Assembly (NCBI RefSeq): GCF_024347375.1
Contig: NZ_AP025471.1
Span: 1,488,001-1,552,000 of the forward strand
Length of the DNA stretch: 64,000 nt
Direction: 5' to 3'
From: Vibrio coralliirubri
GTDB lineage: Bacteria > Pseudomonadota > Gammaproteobacteria > Enterobacterales > Vibrionaceae
In this document: in pieces, positions 17,815 to 26,329 of the stretch
How the letters are laid out: each line of letters begins with the position of its first letter
Position numbering within the stretch: position 1 is the stretch's first letter
Made by a program: the position numbers and the translations under genes
The notes under the pieces: generated by a model
What the model saw: the letters and a program-made list of their open reading frames with translations, nothing else
What the model was told of the DNA's origin: nothing
Databases searched by the model: none

Positions 17815-18288
17815 TTATTTCAAAGCCAACACATGCTCGATAAAAACCGACTTCTTTTCACGGTACTCTTCTTGCGACCAACCTTCACAAGCCATTTTGA
17901 GGGCATTGTATTGCTGAACTAGTGCCGGATTCGCACGTAGCTTGTCACGAAACCTTAGAAAGCATTCGAACTCAGAACCATTGGCGACCACTTGCAAGGC
18001 CACATCATGAGCGGATGTAGATTCCAACATACACAGTTCCGGTGTTCTTAAGGTATCGAGTTTCTCATTGAAGCCGAGTGTTGTGAGTCTCCCTATAACA
18101 TCCTCAAGTTCGCCAAGTTCCACTCCAACGAAGATATCTAGATCGCCCTTAGACACGGCAAAAGGAATAGAAGATGCGCCTATGTGCTCAACTCTCACAT
18201 TAGGGACTAGCTTTTTGATGTCACGTTCGTATCGGACAAACAGCTCGTTGCAAGCCACTTGGTATTGTTCCGCGGGGTAAAATTTCAT
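17815..18288 (-). CDS. GrpB family protein (UPF0157, nucleotidyltransferase-like)
   Basis: A 157-residue protein of the GrpB/UPF0157 family, related to the nucleotidyltransferase fold. The family pattern is visible as VEHIGASSIPFAVSKGDLDIFVGVE: HIGASS and the DLDIFV aspartate pair resemble the metal-binding motif of nucleotidyltransferases. The C-terminal WSQEEYREKKSVFIEHVL is also typical. The biochemical role of the family is not well established. It is followed downstream on the minus strand by the hypothetical membrane protein gene and may share a transcript with the small membrane gene upstream. Confidence 0.75.
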   Translation of the reverse strand: MKFYPAEQYQVACNELFVRYERDIKKLVPNVRVEHIGASSIPFAVSKGDLDIFVGVELGELEDVIGRLTTLGFNEKLDTLRTPELCMLESTSAHDVALQVVANGSEFECFLRFRDKLRANPALVQQYNALKMACEGWSQEEYREKKSVFIEHVLALK

Positions 18289-18304
18289 ATATCCTTACTC
18301 CGAA

Positions 18305-18544
18305 TCACAAGCTATTGAACACACCAATTGCTAACAACAGCAACACGATGCTAATAGCTCCGATATAAGAGATTCTGGTTCGCTCTTTTTCCGTTGGAAT
18401 CAATGGGGGGAAGCGCCCTAATGTGAATACTTTACAGACTATCCAGCCAGCTCCGTAACCAATGAACTCAATCAAGATCGACTGAAACAGATACCTAAAG
18501 AATGAGCTCAACGCCCTAAAATACGCGACTATTAAGTCTTCCAT
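18305..18544 (-). CDS. Small hypothetical membrane protein
   Basis: A 79-residue protein starting at the ATG at 18544, preceded by AGGACAAAA. Two hydrophobic segments are predicted: one around FQSILIEFIGYGAGWIVC and one at the C-terminus (SIVLLLLAIGVFNSL). The loop between them, PPLIPTEKERTR, is polar. I do not recognise a family. It ends 16 bp before the GrpB-family gene starts on the same strand, suggesting co-transcription. Confidence 0.5.
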   Translation of the reverse strand: MEDLIVAYFRALSSFFRYLFQSILIEFIGYGAGWIVCKVFTLGRFPPLIPTEKERTRISYIGAISIVLLLLAIGVFNSL

Positions 18545-18639
18545 TTTTGTCCTAACTAAAGTCAATTTGGACTAAAAATGCCATGGGTAGAGATTCATAT
18601 CAAGAACCTTATACAGGACTGCGCACGCAATGAATCAAT

Positions 18640-19236
18640 TTAAACGTAAGTACTTACTATCGACATGCAATGATTCACAGAGTCTTCTTTCTCACCAACT
18701 GGCGCAACATAGTGGATTGCAGCTTCGGCATGTGCTTGGCCTGCGAGCTTACAGATAACCCATGCAGCTAAGTATTTGGACGACAAACAGCCACCCGCTG
18801 TAGCAATGTTACCTTCCGCATAAAACGGCTGATCCAACACAGTCACGCCGGATTCTATTACCCATGGTTTCGTTGTTAAATCAGTACAGGCTGGAACCTG
18901 ATTCAGCAATCCCAACACCGACATTAACAAAGTCCCTGAGCATTGACCGCCAATCAATTGTGTTTGTGGGTTAAGGCTTAACCTCGAGAGTAATTTATCA
19001 TCTTGGGCGATATCGCGGGTCAACATGCCACTTCCAAACAATACCGCATCAGCAGTATTGGCAAACTCCAAAGGTTGCTGAGATTGGATTGTGACTCCAT
19101 TCATTGAAGTCACTGATTCTGTAGGGCTAGTAATCTGCACATTCCAGTCAAACTCTTTCATTCGATTCAAAATACCCGCTGCGATGAAAGAATCTAGCTC
19201 GTTGAATCCATCAAATGTTAGTATGGCAATATCCAT
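18640..19236 (-). CDS. DJ-1/PfpI family protein
   Basis: A 198-residue protein of the DJ-1/PfpI (class I glutamine amidotransferase-like) superfamily. It shows the N-terminal ILTFDGFNELDSF strand-turn and the nucleophile elbow LIGGQCSGTLLMSVLG with a cysteine at about residue 99. The superfamily includes proteases, chaperones, glyoxalases and the input domains of AraC regulators, so the activity stays open. No HTH domain follows, so it is a stand-alone protein. The region TAGGCLSSKYLAAWVICKLAG is also typical of the AraC-associated type. Confidence 0.8.
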   Translation of the reverse strand: MDIAILTFDGFNELDSFIAAGILNRMKEFDWNVQITSPTESVTSMNGVTIQSQQPLEFANTADAVLFGSGMLTRDIAQDDKLLSRLSLNPQTQLIGGQCSGTLLMSVLGLLNQVPACTDLTTKPWVIESGVTVLDQPFYAEGNIATAGGCLSSKYLAAWVICKLAGQAHAEAAIHYVAPVGEKEDSVNHCMSIVSTYV

Positions 19237-19330
19237 ATTTACCCTTATCTCTTTGAATAAACGAAATTTCAGTTCAAGTATTATATGTACACTAACCCTG
19301 AACTGAACATACTAGCCTAAGAGATTACCA

Positions 19331-20170
19331 TCAGGCAGTCGCTTTCTTACGCCTATTGCGATAACTTTTCAAAGCGCCAGTCAACCAATTCTTCTGATGT
19401 AAATTATTCACAAACCATTCAATGAATGCTTCTGAGTATCTATGTCGTCCATCTAACTCATAATGGTAATTTGAACATTTGGCGTTCTGAGTTTTGTTTT
19501 TCTTAACAACCGCTTGAAAGGAGTGGCTTGTAATATTTACATACTCTTGTCTTGCGTTGATTTCTTCAATGGCCGTTTTCTGGTGATACGGATGAGTGAT
19601 ATCTGGGCCTTTGGTCTCTCGAATGATGATTGCTTTCTCACCGCCGTCACTCAGGGAGAGCGATAAATCACTTTCTGACGATTTTTTAGTCAATGCCAAT
19701 TTGTAATCTATAGATATAGAAAATTCATCTGAATCACACTCTTTCGCAATTTCAGTAAATTTCGTCAAAAAACTTTTAACTTGGCAAGCGGTAAGCTCTC
19801 CATAAGTTTCTTTAATTACCGCGGTTTCAGGCTCAAATCCATCAACAATAAGACTAAGCAAACCCACACTTTGACCAGCTAGTGGGCTATTACCCATTAG
19901 TAATTTATACCGTTTTTGATAGTTAAGAACCGTTGCTTGAAATAAACGCGATAGTTGAGGTTGTAATTCTGGAATTAAAAGATGAATAGCCTGATCACGC
20001 AAATCTATTAAGGTTTCCAAATTCTTAAATACATTGTCAGAAGGGTCCATTAGCTTAGACATAGCTTCACGAATGCTAATGCTAAAGTCACCATCTTTAA
20101 AAATGCTTGATGCTCCGTCTCTTTTAGCCAATTCCGATTTCAACATAAGCTCCCAAGCGTTCACCATCAT
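19331..20170 (-). pseudogene. DUF3644 (HEPN-like) protein, C-terminal part after frameshift
   Basis: 279 codons of a DUF3644-domain protein. NAWELMLKSELAKRDG at the start is the conserved core of the domain, but the preceding conserved segment (EVYNRPTV) lies in another frame in the adjacent gene fragment. Reading this frame upstream gives R-V-E-A-F-T-I-M-M-V-N-A-W, exactly the expected continuation, so one gene was split by a one-base deletion near 20188-20196. LRDQAIH at residues 57-63 fits the R-x4-H motif of HEPN ribonucleases. The C-terminus is basic (YRNRRKKATA). Whether the fragment is expressed alone is unclear; a sequencing error would restore an intact gene of about 400 residues. 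Confidence 0.7.
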
Positions 20171-20184
20171 AATCGTAAATGCTT

Positions 20185-20544
20185 CTACACGATTACCGTA
20201 GGCCGGTTATAGACCTCCAAAGCTAAAGTAAAAGCATCATGACTTCTTTTAATGAGCTGATTTGAGAACACTTCATCGGGTGACTTTCCTTGAGTATTTT
20301 GACTCTGAGACATCAATAAGAAAAACTGGTCATTTGATAGTTGCGTGATACCGCTACATTTCCAAAGTGAGCGACTTACTTTAGTAACATACTTACCTTT
20401 TAATTTTTCATTAAAATACTTATTCACCGAGTTAACACTGTAGCCAACAGATTCAGCAACTTCTCTTGCAGTAAATTCGGATCCATTTTCTTCAAGCGTT
20501 CGGAGTTCATCCAGTAACTGAAGAAGCATACCTTTTCTAACCAT
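20185..20544 (-). pseudogene. DUF3644 protein, N-terminal part (winged HTH and domain start)
   Basis: 119 codons from the ATG at 20544 (GAAGGGAA upstream) to a stop at 20185-20187. Residues about 20-60 look like a winged helix-turn-helix (FTAREVAESVGYSVNSVNKYF, the residues after it forming the wing). The end, KRSHDAFTLALEVYNRPTV, is the start of the DUF3644 domain, which continues in the next frame in the fragment at 19331-20170. It was therefore originally the 5' part of one HTH-DUF3644 gene. DUF3644 proteins are uncharacterised; the HEPN-like motif in the other part suggests an RNA-targeting enzyme. Confidence 0.65.
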
Positions 20545-20702
20545 CTCTATTTTCCCTTCGGAAAGCACATGTTCACAATGACTTATGTTTATTTCTAATC
20601 ACAACATAGCTTTTGATATAGCCAAACTGTTGTTAAAACACTTTAATTCACATATGCATATAGAGTCACCAACTGAATGATAAATCTGCATTTCCTTTGT
20701 CC

Positions 20703-20735
20703 AAAAACAAAAAGCCCCGGTTATAAGAACCGGGG
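20703..20735 (-). terminator. Intrinsic terminator of the puuE-puuD operon
   Basis: On the minus strand, CCCCGGTTC / AACCGGGG forms a strong stem followed by CTTTTTGTTTTTGG. It lies about 95 bp after the puuD stop codon. Confidence 0.85.
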
Positions 20736-20829
20736 AAACAGGGTGGGATGAGTTTGGCGCGTGCCCGTAAACCAAACTCTCCCCAAGCCTCACCTAAGAC
20801 TCATGCTCTTAGGTAAAGGATTCACATCA

Positions 20830-22146
20830 TTATTGAAGCGTAGCGCCTTGCTCTACCCAAGTACCGATCAGTGCGCGTTCTTCGTCGGTCATTTGAGTCA
20901 TGTTGCCGAGCGGCATCACCTTGGTTGTTACGGTTTGAGCAACAATCCTTGGGACGTTGGCTTTAATCTCTTCTGGGGTATCAAACATCACACCACCAGG
21001 TGCAGCAGCAAAAGCAGCATGGCTCGGGGTTGATGAGTGACACACAGAACAGCGCTCTTGAATGACTTTGTTGATAGTTTCAAAGCTGACGCCTGCGCTA
21101 GCAGTTTGCATTGCGTGGTCTGCTGGTGCGGCCTGAGAACTAGTCGTTGAAGCGGTGTCGTTTGCAGCAAGCTCTTCTGTCGCTGATTCAGTCGCGCTGA
21201 CTTGCACTTCTTGAACCACTGGTGCTTGCACAACCGGAGTCATCTGTTTTTTCGCATAAGGTGAGGTAACAAACGCAAGCGTGATCATACCCAGTGCTGC
21301 TACTGGTATTGTCCATGCAAACTTCTGGCTACCGTGGCGGGTGTTGAAGTAGTGACGTACCAAGATACTGAAGATCGCTAAACCAGCAAGGATCAACCAG
21401 TTGTATTCCGAGCCGTAAGTGCTTGGGAAGTGGTTACTGATCATGATGAACAGCACTGGCAGTGTCATGTAGTTGTTGTGACGAGAACGCAGTAGGCCTT
21501 TCGCTGGCAGTGCCGGATCTGGTTCGCGCTTCTCTTCAATTGCTTTCACCAAGTTGCGCTGTGCAGGCATGATAACGCGGAATACGTTACCCACCATGAT
21601 GGTACCAATGATCGCGCCAACGTGGATGTAGGCACCACGACCACTGAACACTTGGGTCAGGCCGTACGTCGCAGCGACGAGCAGCACAAACAACACAACA
21701 CCAAGCAACACGGGTGTTTTACCTAATGGTGAGTCACACAGTAGGTCGTAGATAAACCAACCGGCAACGAATGAACCAATACCAATCGCGATTGCGGTTG
21801 TTGAATCAAGGCCAGAGCCCGGTGCAATCAGGTAAATCTCAGCGTTGAGGTAGTAAACTACACCCAGTAGACACACACCGGTGATCCACGTGAAGTAAGC
21901 TTCCCATTTGAACCAGTGCAGGTGCTCTGGCATCTCTGGTGGCGCAAGTTTGTACTTCTCTAGGTGATAAATACCACCGCCGTGAATTGCCCATAGGTCG
22001 CCTGAGAGGCCCGTTTTAGGGTTAACTCGGTTAAGGTTGTTCTCTAACCAAACAAAGTAAAATGATGCGCCTATCCACGCAACACCAACAATCATGTGAG
22101 CCCAGCGTATTGCTAAGTTCAACCATTCTGTAATATGCGGATCCAT
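20830..22146 (-). CDS. puuD: Urate hydroxylase PuuD (membrane, cytochrome c domain)
   Basis: A 438-residue membrane enzyme that oxidises urate to 5-hydroxyisourate, replacing soluble uricase. The first 300 or so residues contain about eight hydrophobic segments (from LNLAIRWAHMIVGVAW), with membrane histidines in RWAHMIV and HHLEKY-like positions. A Pro/Ala-rich linker follows, then a C-terminal cytochrome c domain with heme motif CSVCH (C366-H370) and a methionine ligand in VMPLGNM. The heme domain probably passes electrons to a terminal cytochrome c oxidase. The ATG at 22146 with AGGAG six bases upstream is chosen over the upstream TTG. Last gene of the operon puuE-uraD-alc-allA-puuD. Confidence 0.93.
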   Translation of the reverse strand: MDPHITEWLNLAIRWAHMIVGVAWIGASFYFVWLENNLNRVNPKTGLSGDLWAIHGGGIYHLEKYKLAPPEMPEHLHWFKWEAYFTWITGVCLLGVVYYLNAEIYLIAPGSGLDSTTAIAIGIGSFVAGWFIYDLLCDSPLGKTPVLLGVVLFVLLVAATYGLTQVFSGRGAYIHVGAIIGTIMVGNVFRVIMPAQRNLVKAIEEKREPDPALPAKGLLRSRHNNYMTLPVLFIMISNHFPSTYGSEYNWLILAGLAIFSILVRHYFNTRHGSQKFAWTIPVAALGMITLAFVTSPYAKKQMTPVVQAPVVQEVQVSATESATEELAANDTASTTSSQAAPADHAMQTASAGVSFETINKVIQERCSVCHSSTPSHAAFAAAPGGVMFDTPEEIKANVPRIVAQTVTTKVMPLGNMTQMTDEERALIGTWVEQGATLQ

Positions 22147-22160
22147 AATAAACTCCTGTA

Positions 22161-22721
22161 TCACAACGCTTTAGCTAAGCGTTGCTCTTCCTTATTGTCG
22201 TCCGTTGGCAAGTCGTCCAAATGCAATGCCACGCGATCGCTGTCGAAATAAACTTCGTCACAGTTGTGCCCTTCGCCGCCTCTATCGACGATCAAGAACT
22301 GGTCTTGATCGGTGAGGGCGAGAACTGGGTGATGCCACACCCCTTTGTGATAGTTCACTCCTTGACGACCGTTGCTCAAGAAAGCTCGGCTATTGGCTAA
22401 TGTTGGATCGTCGCCTTTTGGCGCAACAACAATTAAATAGGGTTGACCAAGTAATGGAATGAATGCCTGAGAGCCAAGTGGATGACGCTCTAACATTTTG
22501 ATGGTCAGTGGGTAGCTCAACGGTGTGGCTTGGAAGATGCTGATGATGGCTTCTCCGTCTTGGTCTTGCACATCCGTTGTCGCTAGCTTGTGGTATCGAC
22601 GTGTTGATCCACTGTTGATCATGAAGAAATCACTATTATCGGACTCGATAACATCGCCAAACTCTGCAAAAGCCTGCTTGGTTAACGGCTCGATGGATAA
22701 ACGACGTATTCCATTACTCAT
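22161..22721 (-). CDS. allA: Ureidoglycolate lyase
   Basis: A 186-residue cytoplasmic enzyme that splits ureidoglycolate, made by allantoicase, into glyoxylate and urea. The family pattern is visible: EPLTKQAFAEFGDVIE at the N-terminus, then MLERHPLGSQAFIPL, YHKGVWHHPVLAL and FLIVDRGGEGHNCDEVYF, which form the cupin-type active site. The ATG at 22721 has AAGGAAA with good spacing; an ATG two codons upstream (22727) is also possible. It lies 14 bp after alc and 14 bp before puuD, so translation is tightly linked. Confidence 0.92.
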   Translation of the reverse strand: MSNGIRRLSIEPLTKQAFAEFGDVIESDNSDFFMINSGSTRRYHKLATTDVQDQDGEAIISIFQATPLSYPLTIKMLERHPLGSQAFIPLLGQPYLIVVAPKGDDPTLANSRAFLSNGRQGVNYHKGVWHHPVLALTDQDQFLIVDRGGEGHNCDEVYFDSDRVALHLDDLPTDDNKEEQRLAKAL

Positions 22722-22735
22722 ACTCATTTCCTTAC

Positions 22736-23722
22736 CTATTTCGCTTTCGTACCAAACAGACGCAAACGGCTGATACCACCATCTGGGAATATGTTTGCAC
22801 GTACGTGAGTAATCGCACCAAGGTCGTTTACCTCAGAAATGAATTCGTGAATCTCGTGCGCTTGCAGCTTTTGTGCTGGCAACAGTTCACGCCAGAATAG
22901 GCTTTGTGTTTCTACTTGGTCGTCGGTACCGCCTTTCACGTAAGCCGCTTGAATTGAGCAGCTGTCTGGGTAGTTACCTTTGAAATGGGCTGTATCAACA
23001 ACGATGCGTTCGATGTTGCCTGGGTGGCCTAGTGCCACGATAACCCAGTCGTTACCCGGTGTACGACGACGTGCTGTTTCCCAGCCATCACCCATGTTTT
23101 CACCGCGGCCAGGACCTAAGATGTTGGCTTTGTTGCCGTAGTGCTCGTCGCTACATGCGAGTGCTCGGCCACCGTGTTCAACCGATGCTAGGTCGACTTG
23201 TTGCTGAGAATCTATTGCGTCCCAATCCACACTTGGTCGGCCATAAACACGTAGGCGTGCGACACCGCCGTCTGGGTAGATGTTCAAACGTAGGTGCGTA
23301 AATACTTGGTCACTTTCGATTGCTTCAAGATGATGATGATCACCTTGTAGTGCCATTGAAGGCAGAATTTCTTGCCACTCTGTTAAGTCAGTTGGCTCAC
23401 CTTGTGGTGAATAACACGCGTCAATTGATGCCGAAGGTGGGAAGTTACCTGTGAAGAATGAGGTATCAATATCAACGCCAGCAATGGTGCCAGCTAGGCC
23501 AAGGCGAACGACACAGTAGTCGTAACCTTCACCACGTTTACGTCTGCTTTCCCAACCGTCCATCCACTTACCGTTGTCGTCGTATAAGTCGTCTTTCCAC
23601 TCTGGCGCTGCGTGGCTGAGAAGACGGCTTTTATCTGCGAAAAAATCGTCTGTTGCGAAGGTAGCTTCTGCGCCGAGTTTTTCGTCTGCAAGGTTTATGT
23701 ATTGTTCAAATGTTTGGGTCAT
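22736..23722 (-). CDS. alc: Allantoicase
   Basis: A 328-residue hydrolase converting allantoate to ureidoglycolate and urea. It consists of two similar beta-sandwich domains, and the duplication is visible. [19 protein letters not shown] with [16 protein letters not shown] in the first half is matched by [19 protein letters not shown] with [16 protein letters not shown] in the second. [19 protein letters not shown] and [19 protein letters not shown] end the two halves. It is the third gene of the operon; 122 bp separate it from uraD upstream. No signal peptide is seen. Confidence 0.95.
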   Translation of the reverse strand: MTQTFEQYINLADEKLGAEATFATDDFFADKSRLLSHAAPEWKDDLYDDNGKWMDGWESRRKRGEGYDYCVVRLGLAGTIAGVDIDTSFFTGNFPPSASIDACYSPQGEPTDLTEWQEILPSMALQGDHHHLEAIESDQVFTHLRLNIYPDGGVARLRVYGRPSVDWDAIDSQQQVDLASVEHGGRALACSDEHYGNKANILGPGRGENMGDGWETARRRTPGNDWVIVALGHPGNIERIVVDTAHFKGNYPDSCSIQAAYVKGGTDDQVETQSLFWRELLPAQKLQAHEIHEFISEVNDLGAITHVRANIFPDGGISRLRLFGTKAK

Positions 23723-23844
23723 GTCCGTGTAATCCTATCCAATTAATCAAGTAATAATAAAATGAGAACTCAGTGGCTTATTCGCTTAAAAGCGTGCTCT
23801 TAGCGCACTAAGACTGGGCTGAGATAGCTGTTAACTCCGTTAAC

Positions 23845-24360
23845 TTACATATCCCAGAGACGAAACATCGCGATCTTGTTGATCTCTTGAATCGCCGTAG
23901 CAAACTCAGTTTCACTATCATTTCCTAATCGCATCTCGAACGACTCAAGAATTTGGTAACGATTGGCTCCCTTCACCGCCATGATAAAAGGGAAATTGAA
24001 GCGACTTTTGTAGCTGTTGTTGTAAGAAGTGAATTTTTCAAATTCTTCGGCGCTGCACTGGTCAATGCCCGCCCCCGCTTGTTCTTTGGTCGACGACTCG
24101 GTGAGTTCGCCGTTTACTGCTGCTCGACCGGCTAAATCCGGGTGAGCATTGATCAAAGCCAACTGTTTGCCTTGGTCTGCACTTAACAAGGTTGATGCCA
24201 TTTTCAGATGAAGATTCTCGATATGATCGTCTTCGGCATTCAAACCTTGGTCATACACCACTTCTGCAACCCATGGGCTGTGCTCGTAAACATCAGCGAA
24301 GTGAGCGACAAAGGTATCGCGGTCCATGGTTGTTGGTTGGCATGATCGAAATTCAGTCAC
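23845..24360 (-). CDS. uraD: OHCU decarboxylase
   Basis: A 171-residue enzyme that decarboxylates 2-oxo-4-hydroxy-4-carboxy-5-ureidoimidazoline (OHCU) to S-allantoin, following the UraH step. The active-site histidine block INAHPDLAGRAA and the segment NNSYKSRFNFPFIMAVKG are typical of the family. The start is a GTG at 24360 with a strong AAGGAGG six bases upstream. This gives the usual family length and avoids overlap with puuE, which ends at 24383. The frame extends further upstream but that extension overlaps puuE and is probably not translated. Confidence 0.9.
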   Translation of the reverse strand: MTEFRSCQPTTMDRDTFVAHFADVYEHSPWVAEVVYDQGLNAEDDHIENLHLKMASTLLSADQGKQLALINAHPDLAGRAAVNGELTESSTKEQAGAGIDQCSAEEFEKFTSYNNSYKSRFNFPFIMAVKGANRYQILESFEMRLGNDSETEFATAIQEINKIAMFRLWDM

Positions 24361-24382
24361 GTTAAGCCTCCTTGCTTCACTG

Positions 24383-25318
24383 CTACTTCTGTTGTTGATG
24401 AACGTTGTTCGGTTGATAAGGGTGATGTTGGTGCCAGTGGTTGGCAATATCGATTCGACGACATAGCCACACACTGTCGTGCTCTTTGACGTAATCTAAG
24501 AAGCGTCTTAATGCAGCAATACGACCGGGGCGACCAATCAGACGACAATGCAACCCAACCGACATCATTTTCGGTGCGGTTTCGCCTTCCATATAAAGGG
24601 TGTCAAACGTGTCTTTCAGATATTGGAAGAATTGCTCACCAGAGTTAAAACCTTGCGCGGTTGAAAAACGCATGTCGTTTACATCGAGTGTGTAAGGGAT
24701 CACTAGCTGAGGATGACCGGTTTCGGTATGCCAATAAGGCAGGTCATCATCATAGGCATCGGAGTCGTAAAGAAAACCGCCTTCTTCTGCTACCAAGCGA
24801 CGCGTATTCGGCCCAGTTCGACCCGTATACCAACCTTGGGGGCGTTGACCCGTCACTTGTTGTATGATCTCAATCGCTTTGGTCATGTGGTCGCGCTCTT
24901 CTGACTCATCAATGTATTGATAGTCTATCCAGCGATAACCGTGGCTACAGATTTCGTGCCCCGCTTCGACCATGGCTTTGGCAACATCTGGGTGACGCTC
25001 AATCGCCATTGCAACCGCAAAGACGGTCAGTGGGATTTCATATTCATCGAACAAGCGAAGAACACGCCATACACCCGCACGGCTGCCATATTCATAAATG
25101 GATTCCATGCTCATGTGACGTTCGCCTTTGATCGGCTGTGCTGACGGGATCTCTGAAAGAAAGGCTTCAGACTCGTCGTCTCCATGTAACAAACAACGCT
25201 CACCGCCCTCTTCATAGTTCAATACAAAAGAAACCGCGACGCGCGCATTACCTGGCCATTGAGGGTTTGGAGGGTTAGCTCCGTAACCGATCAAATTTCT
25301 TGAATAATCCTTATTCAT
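24383..25318 (-). CDS. puuE: Allantoinase PuuE (polysaccharide deacetylase-like)
   Basis: A 311-residue metal-independent allantoinase of the PuuE type, turning allantoin into allantoate. It belongs to the polysaccharide deacetylase fold: VAVSFVLNYEEGGE near the N-terminus, MVEAGHEICSHGYRWIDY (conserved His-x-x-x-Ser-His) and GWYTGRTGPNTRRLV in the centre, and LHCRLIGRPGRIAALR near the end. It is the first gene of the minus-strand operon and is transcribed from the region 25319-25729, which holds two predicted GntR sites. GTACTCC-type sequence (complement AGGAGTAC) lies just upstream of the start codon. Confidence 0.93.
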   Translation of the reverse strand: MNKDYSRNLIGYGANPPNPQWPGNARVAVSFVLNYEEGGERCLLHGDDESEAFLSEIPSAQPIKGERHMSMESIYEYGSRAGVWRVLRLFDEYEIPLTVFAVAMAIERHPDVAKAMVEAGHEICSHGYRWIDYQYIDESEERDHMTKAIEIIQQVTGQRPQGWYTGRTGPNTRRLVAEEGGFLYDSDAYDDDLPYWHTETGHPQLVIPYTLDVNDMRFSTAQGFNSGEQFFQYLKDTFDTLYMEGETAPKMMSVGLHCRLIGRPGRIAALRRFLDYVKEHDSVWLCRRIDIANHWHQHHPYQPNNVHQQQK

Positions 25319-25428
25319 CCAAGTACTCCTAACATAAGTGGTTGGCTTAGCCGCTCTTTCACTGGTTCATCAAAATGAATCAGTGAATGGATTTTCCAAA
25401 AACTGAGCAACCTTACCCCTGTACATTT

Positions 25429-25440
25429 ATTGTATACAAT
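25429..25440. promoter_or_regulatory. Predicted GntR operator, puuE side
   Basis: ATTGTATACAAT is a perfect 12-bp palindrome, about 110 bp before the puuE start codon. Confidence 0.65.
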
Positions 25441-25609
25441 TATTTATCTCAATGTAAAGATTTTGTTATTTAAGTTAATTTTTCTTATTTAAACCATTTA
25501 AAAACAATACCTTAACAATGCAACCCTCGGCCAAAAACCAATAACTCACATCTTTAAAGTCAGAAAAAACGACTAAATAGTTAACATTTTTCCAACAATT
25601 CGCTTTACT

Positions 25610-25623
25610 AATTGTATACAGTT
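25610..25623. promoter_or_regulatory. Predicted GntR operator, uraH side
   Basis: AATTGTATACAGTT differs from the perfect 14-bp palindrome at one position. It is about 107 bp before the uraH start, mirroring the puuE-side site. Confidence 0.65.
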
Positions 25624-25729
25624 CGTACATAGTTAGTGATAACAAAGTGACCAGTTGCATTCTTTGCAGGGTCGAATTACACAGATAAACCACGGAACAG
25701 AGGAGCGCCAAAAGCGCTATTAAAGGACT

Positions 25730-26083
25730 ATGGGAAGACTAACAACACACGTATTAGACACTACTCACGGCTTACCAGGTGCAGAAATCAAGGTAGAGCT
25801 TTATAAGGTCAACGAAGGCTCAACAGAAAAGCTGGCGACGGTACTCACTAACTCCGATGGCCGAACCGATGCGCCGATTCTGGCAGGAAATGATTTCCGA
25901 CCGGGGAAATACCAATTGGTGTTTTACGTCGCCGATTACTACAGAAGCAAAGGCGTGGAGCTGGATGGCGTGCCCTTCCTAGATGATGTGGTTATTCGCT
26001 TTGGTCTAGATGATCCAGACGCGCACTACCACGTTCCTCTTCTCGTCTCGCCTTACAGTTTCTCAACCTATCGGGGCAGTTAG
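25730..26083 (+). CDS. uraH: 5-hydroxyisourate hydrolase
   Basis: A 117-residue transthyretin-related enzyme that hydrolyses 5-hydroxyisourate, the product of PuuD, to OHCU. Conserved catalytic residues are all visible: H7 in LTTHVLDTTHG, R45 in DGRTDAP, H101 in AHYHVPLLVSP and the C-terminal Y-R-G-S tetrapeptide (residues 114-117). The absence of a signal peptide places it in the cytoplasm. It is divergent from the puuE operon and followed after 246 bp by a purine permease. Confidence 0.95.
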   Translation: MGRLTTHVLDTTHGLPGAEIKVELYKVNEGSTEKLATVLTNSDGRTDAPILAGNDFRPGKYQLVFYVADYYRSKGVELDGVPFLDDVVIRFGLDDPDAHYHVPLLVSPYSFSTYRGS

Positions 26084-26329
26084 TCCCGTGACCTAGAACT
26101 TCGAACTAGGCTCAACCGACAAATATTAAACAGATTGGTGCGTGCATCTAAAATGATGCGCGCTCACTAAACACGCTCATATAAAAATACTAACAACGTT
26201 ATTAGTTAGAAGTTGATGACTAAACAACAGGTAACTAAAGAAATAACGGCTAGGAAAAAACCTTAAAACTTAATATTGAAATCTCGCTGTATTCAATAAA
26301 TGGATCACAACATAAAAGGACTTGCTGAC

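Larger units (their letters stand above)
25319..25729. other. Divergent promoter region puuE / uraH
   Basis: 411 bp, AT-rich, without a gene. It contains promoters for the puuE operon (leftward) and uraH (rightward), and two TGTATACA palindromes listed separately. No other clear structure was seen. Confidence 0.6.
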
